Source: a virus
Virus record (IMG/VR): IMGVR_UViG_3300017782_000002
Location: 55,817 to 119,816 of that record
DNA: 64,000 bases
Direction: 5' to 3' (one strand)
Position 1 is the first letter of the stretch. Each line of letters begins with the position of its first letter. Both the position numbers and the translations under genes were made by a program. The notes under the pieces were generated by a model. That model made no database searches. It worked only from the letters and a program-made list of their open reading frames with translations, and had not been told where the DNA came from. Positions 61,737-64,000 of the stretch are shown here, one piece after another.

Positions 61737-62777
61737 ATGATTAGACAACTGATATTAATACTACTTTGTTTACCTCTATTTAGTTTTGGCCAATTAGATT
61801 TAAAGAAAACTTTTAAATTTTCTACATTCTATGGTGCAATAAATGGAGGTACATCTATATCAGACGTTGATATATATTCTGTTACAAACGGTCTTGAAAC
61901 TCAAACTATTGAAACCCCGTATGATTATTCAGTATCATTAGGGATACGAAAGATTGCAAGATTTGGATATGAGAACAGAGCTAATACATTTTACGATGGT
62001 ACAGAGACATCATTTTCAGATGCAGCAACGATAGGAAAAGTAAAAGGTTTAGAGTTTTTATTTGAAGCTGACTACCGAAGAGTACAGGGTGTAGAGTACT
62101 TAGATCAACAACACTTTATTAGGTATGTTGAAAACAAATGGCTTACTAAAATAGAATATCTAAGAGATGGTTTTGCAGACATTGAGTATTTTGAAATGTC
62201 TGAAAGATATAAATATGAAGTAAATAATAAGTTATCTTTAAACATAGGGTTAGCACATAGAATTGCTGAGCCATATGGATTTGATCCTCTAGAAGAATGG
62301 AAGCTGAGTAATGGGAATTTGCATTACACATATTTAGCTTTACAAGAAGGATATAATGTTGATGTATTTAACAGTGAATATTATGACCCAGCTGGGAATG
62401 TTGTTGCGACAAGCTCAGAAGTATGGGAAGCCGTAGTTATTCCTGAAGTACTTCAAGATTATACAACTAGAAAAAGAAATAAGCTTCCTTCACAATGGAA
62501 CCATTCTTTAGTTGTAGGATTTGATTATTACTATTACACTAAAACTTTTTGGACACATGCTTGGGCTAACGTTATGCCTTGGCACTATAATGATGGAGGT
62601 GAATACTCTTATTTTAATTTTAATGATGGAAAACAATGGTATGATTATTCTGGTGGATTAATATTTGGAACTAAGATAACTAAACATTTAGGAACATTTG
62701 TTGAAGGTACATATAACAAATATTGGAACAGAACCTGGTATGATTTTAAGCTAGGCATTAACTATATAATATTTTAA
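61737..62777 (+). CDS. Predicted outer-membrane beta-barrel protein
   Basis: 346 residues. There is a clear signal peptide (RQLILILLCLPLFSFGQ, cleaved near G|Q as usual in Bacteroidota). The rest consists of alternating amphipathic strands rich in Tyr, Trp and Phe, and it ends in LGINYIIF with the terminal Phe typical of BAM-inserted barrels. Strand-like segments include YDYSVSLGIRKI, LEFLFEADYRR, LSLNIGLAHRI, HSLVVGFDYYYY and GTFVEGTYNKY. No TonB box or plug domain is seen. Phage-encoded outer-membrane proteins elsewhere exclude superinfecting phage or replace receptors; that role here is inferred. It is downstream of the T9SS cargo in the same transcription direction. Confidence 0.75.
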   Translation: MIRQLILILLCLPLFSFGQLDLKKTFKFSTFYGAINGGTSISDVDIYSVTNGLETQTIETPYDYSVSLGIRKIARFGYENRANTFYDGTETSFSDAATIGKVKGLEFLFEADYRRVQGVEYLDQQHFIRYVENKWLTKIEYLRDGFADIEYFEMSERYKYEVNNKLSLNIGLAHRIAEPYGFDPLEEWKLSNGNLHYTYLALQEGYNVDVFNSEYYDPAGNVVATSSEVWEAVVIPEVLQDYTTRKRNKLPSQWNHSLVVGFDYYYYTKTFWTHAWANVMPWHYNDGGEYSYFNFNDGKQWYDYSGGLIFGTKITKHLGTFVEGTYNKYWNRTWYDFKLGINYIIF

Positions 62778-62779
62778 AA

Positions 62780-62938
62780 ATGAAAATAGATTGGATAAAT
62801 TCTTGGAGACAAGGAAATAAAAAAGACAATATCTATGATGTGTCTATTAGATTAGGAAGATTTACAATACTAGAAATGTATTGCAATCCTGGTGTAGATC
62901 ATAGATTTATAATACTTAATTTTGGATTTAAACTTTAA
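62780..62938 (+). CDS. 52-residue hypothetical protein
   Basis: Begins MKIDWINSWRQGNKKDNIYD and continues with beta-like segments (VSIRLGRFTILEMY, HRFIILNFGFKL). There is one Cys and no signal peptide. It starts 2 bases after the outer-membrane gene and ends 5 bases before the next micro-ORF, so its packing supports it being real. Family not recognised. Confidence 0.5.
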   Translation: MKIDWINSWRQGNKKDNIYDVSIRLGRFTILEMYCNPGVDHRFIILNFGFKL

Positions 62939-62943
62939 TAACT

Positions 62944-63030
62944 ATGAAAAAAATATTTTGTAAAGTAATAAAAACAATAACTTTTGGTAAAGTTTGTTTA
63001 GGATGGTGCTCAATAAAATGTAGCAAGTAA
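62944..63030 (+). CDS. 28-residue Cys-rich basic peptide
   Basis: Begins MKKIFCKVIKTITFGKVCLG and ends WCSIKCSK. It has Cys at 6, 18, 22 and 26, with eight Lys. Its stop overlaps the next ATG by one base (TAATG), as in true coupled genes here, and its start has the AACTATG context. It could be a small membrane-active or metal-binding peptide. Confidence 0.5.
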   Translation: MKKIFCKVIKTITFGKVCLGWCSIKCSK

Positions 63031-63245
63031 TGAATATATTTAAAGATAATAATGATTGGAATGAAAAAAGTATTATAGGAGCTATTGCTTTTGTAATAAT
63101 GGTTCTTGTTATGATATTAGATTTATTAACAGGTTGGTTAGGGAGAGATCTAGCTATTAATGAATTTGTATATGACTCATTTGTTTGGGTTGTTTTAGGA
63201 TGTTTTGGGATAGCTGGTATAGAAAAATTTGCTAATAAGAAATAA
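63030..63245 (+). CDS. Two-TM holin candidate
   Basis: 71 residues. A short N-terminal charged part (NDWNEKS) is followed by two membrane helices (~15-34, IIGAIAFVIMVLVMILDLLT, and ~48-63, DSFVWVVLGCFGIAGIE) and a basic end (KFANKK). Size and topology fit a class II holin, and similar proteins occur in marine phages. It is 6.6 kb from the endolysin, so a non-lytic membrane role remains possible. Confidence 0.6.
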   Translation: MNIFKDNNDWNEKSIIGAIAFVIMVLVMILDLLTGWLGRDLAINEFVYDSFVWVVLGCFGIAGIEKFANKK

Positions 63246-63249
63246 TGTT

Positions 63250-63498
63250 ATGGCAGGAGGATTGGACATTGGGAACTTTGCAATATTAAGCAATGCAGGA
63301 GGAGATAAAACATATGAACATGTTCAATCAGCATCATCTGCAACTTGGAGTGTGACTCATGGTTTAGGAAAAAAGCCAAGCGTAACAGTTGTAGATTCAG
63401 CTGGGACAAAAGTAATAGGAGAAGTAGAATACGTTGATGATAATAATGTAACATTAAAGTTTAAATCTACTTTTTCAGGAAAAGCATATTTTAATTAA
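63250..63498 (+). CDS. Small fibre-tip domain protein
   Basis: 82 residues from the ATG at 63250 (an upstream TTG would overlap the holin gene). Residues ~32-82, with WSVTHGLGKKPSVTVVDSAG, GEVEYVDDNNVTLKF and a terminal FSGKAYFN, match a domain found at the end of many phage tail-fibre proteins. Here it stands alone, just before a fibre gene, suggesting a separate tip or chaperone-like partner. Confidence 0.7.
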   Translation: MAGGLDIGNFAILSNAGGDKTYEHVQSASSATWSVTHGLGKKPSVTVVDSAGTKVIGEVEYVDDNNVTLKFKSTFSGKAYFN

Positions 63499-63517
63499 CA
63501 GATAAAAACAAAAAGAA

Positions 63518-64000
63518 ATGGCAATTAAATTTTTACACGATCTAGATGTCCAAGGAAATATAGATCTTAATGATAATCAAGCATTAAATGCAGTATTACA
63601 GCATTTAACCACAAACCCTTCACCAGAAGAAGGTAAGATATATTACAATACTACTAACAATGTAGTAATGGCTTGTCTTGGTACAACAGCTGCTGACTGG
63701 ACAGAATTATCTTTTGGTGATATAACAGAAGTTGTTAGTGGAACTAGAATTAATGTTACAGGTGGTACTACTGGGGCAGCTACAGTTAATTTAGATTCAG
63801 CTACTGTAACTGAAATTACTGCTAACACTGCAAAAGCAACAAACGTAACTACAAACCTTTCTGAAGGTACAGCTACAAACACAACTGTTGATGTAAATTC
63901 ATCAGACGGTACTAATGCAACATTAGCAGCTGCAAGTACATCAAGAGCAGGTGTAATGACTAAAGCAAAGTTTGATGAGGTTACTGCTAATACTTTAAAA
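63518..64000 (+). CDS. Phage tail-fibre protein, 3' end outside window
   Basis: 161 codons remain open to the window edge. The start MAIKFLHDLDVQGNIDLNDN and the EGKIYYNTTNNVVMAC segment are typical of tail-fibre N-terminal regions. Thr/Ala/Asn-rich, low-complexity sequence with ITEVVSGTRINVTGG and SRAGVMTKAKFDEV (a repeated fibre motif) follows. It attaches the virion to, or recognises, the host surface. It starts 19 bases after the fibre-tip gene. Confidence 0.8.
   Translation, partial: MAIKFLHDLDVQGNIDLNDNQALNAVLQHLTTNPSPEEGKIYYNTTNNVVMACLGTTAADWTELSFGDITEVVSGTRINVTGGTTGAATVNLDSATVTEITANTAKATNVTTNLSEGTATNTTVDVNSSDGTNATLAAASTSRAGVMTKAKFDEVTANTLK

Noticed and set aside
1-64000. Reassigned stop codon (crAss-like code 4 or 15)
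   Set aside because: All recognised genes are full-length under the standard code and both TAA and TAG end real genes; TGA is only avoided as a stop.

Overview
The window looks like about 64 kb of a tailed-phage genome from a Bacteroidota (flavobacterium-like) host, and most probably a crAss-like phage related to Cellulophaga phage phi14:2. It is AT-rich and nearly every gene is on the + strand in tightly packed, often TAATG-coupled order. There are no Shine-Dalgarno starts. Where a host-type promoter can be read it is the Bacteroidota TTG / TAnnTTTG form. The decisive marker is a 4,887-residue protein carrying DFDID, the catalytic signature of the crAss-like virion RNA polymerase. It lies in the expected order: ring/connector proteins, a very large muzzle (P22 gp10-like) protein, then a run of giant cargo proteins. 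Terminase, portal, major capsid protein and replication genes are not here, so this is part of a genome. Both outermost genes run off the window. I see no tRNA, CRISPR array, insertion sequence or integrase.

Layout. (1) 1-2936: a truncated repeat-rich fibre/adhesin-like protein, a coiled-coil protein with one EF-hand-like loop, and a Cys-rich FN3 protein, closed by a strong terminator (2985-3020). (2) 3073-13940: metallophosphoesterase, a small hypothetical, two probable ring/connector proteins and the 2,516-aa muzzle protein, which has a von Willebrand A domain with a complete MIDAS inserted near its C-terminus. (3) 13940-48155: six giant cargo proteins with lytic transglycosylase, polyvalent-protein, GNAT-like and zincin-like domains and the virion RNA polymerase; several share a GGxLPKF-type linear motif. 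(4) 48161-50877: a minimal SET-domain protein and a lone minus-strand class II ribonucleotide reductase with a textbook Bacteroidota promoter. (5) 50878-56734: a small beta protein, a 1,312-aa LamG + SprB-repeat fibre, and lysis candidates (XhlA-like protein, M15 endolysin, membrane coiled-coil protein). (6) 56757-62777: a cell-envelope block: a 23-residue CDGSH peptide, an exported thioredoxin-fold protein without CxxC, a nuclease, a 1,117-aa protein with signal peptide and T9SS sorting domain, and an outer-membrane beta-barrel candidate. (7) 62780-64000: micro-ORFs, a two-TM holin candidate, and fibre genes continuing past the edge.

How they may work together. The muzzle and cargo proteins would be assembled into the virion and the cargo injected; the transglycosylase would open peptidoglycan and the polymerase would begin phage transcription. 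The appendage proteins (SprB-like, FN3, LamG, vWA, GCTD repeats) look like products of marine/flavobacterial surface-adhesin gene pools. The most unusual feature is that the phage also encodes its own T9SS cargo and outer-membrane protein. This suggests it remodels the infected cell's surface, for example for superinfection exclusion or receptor masking; that last step is inference.
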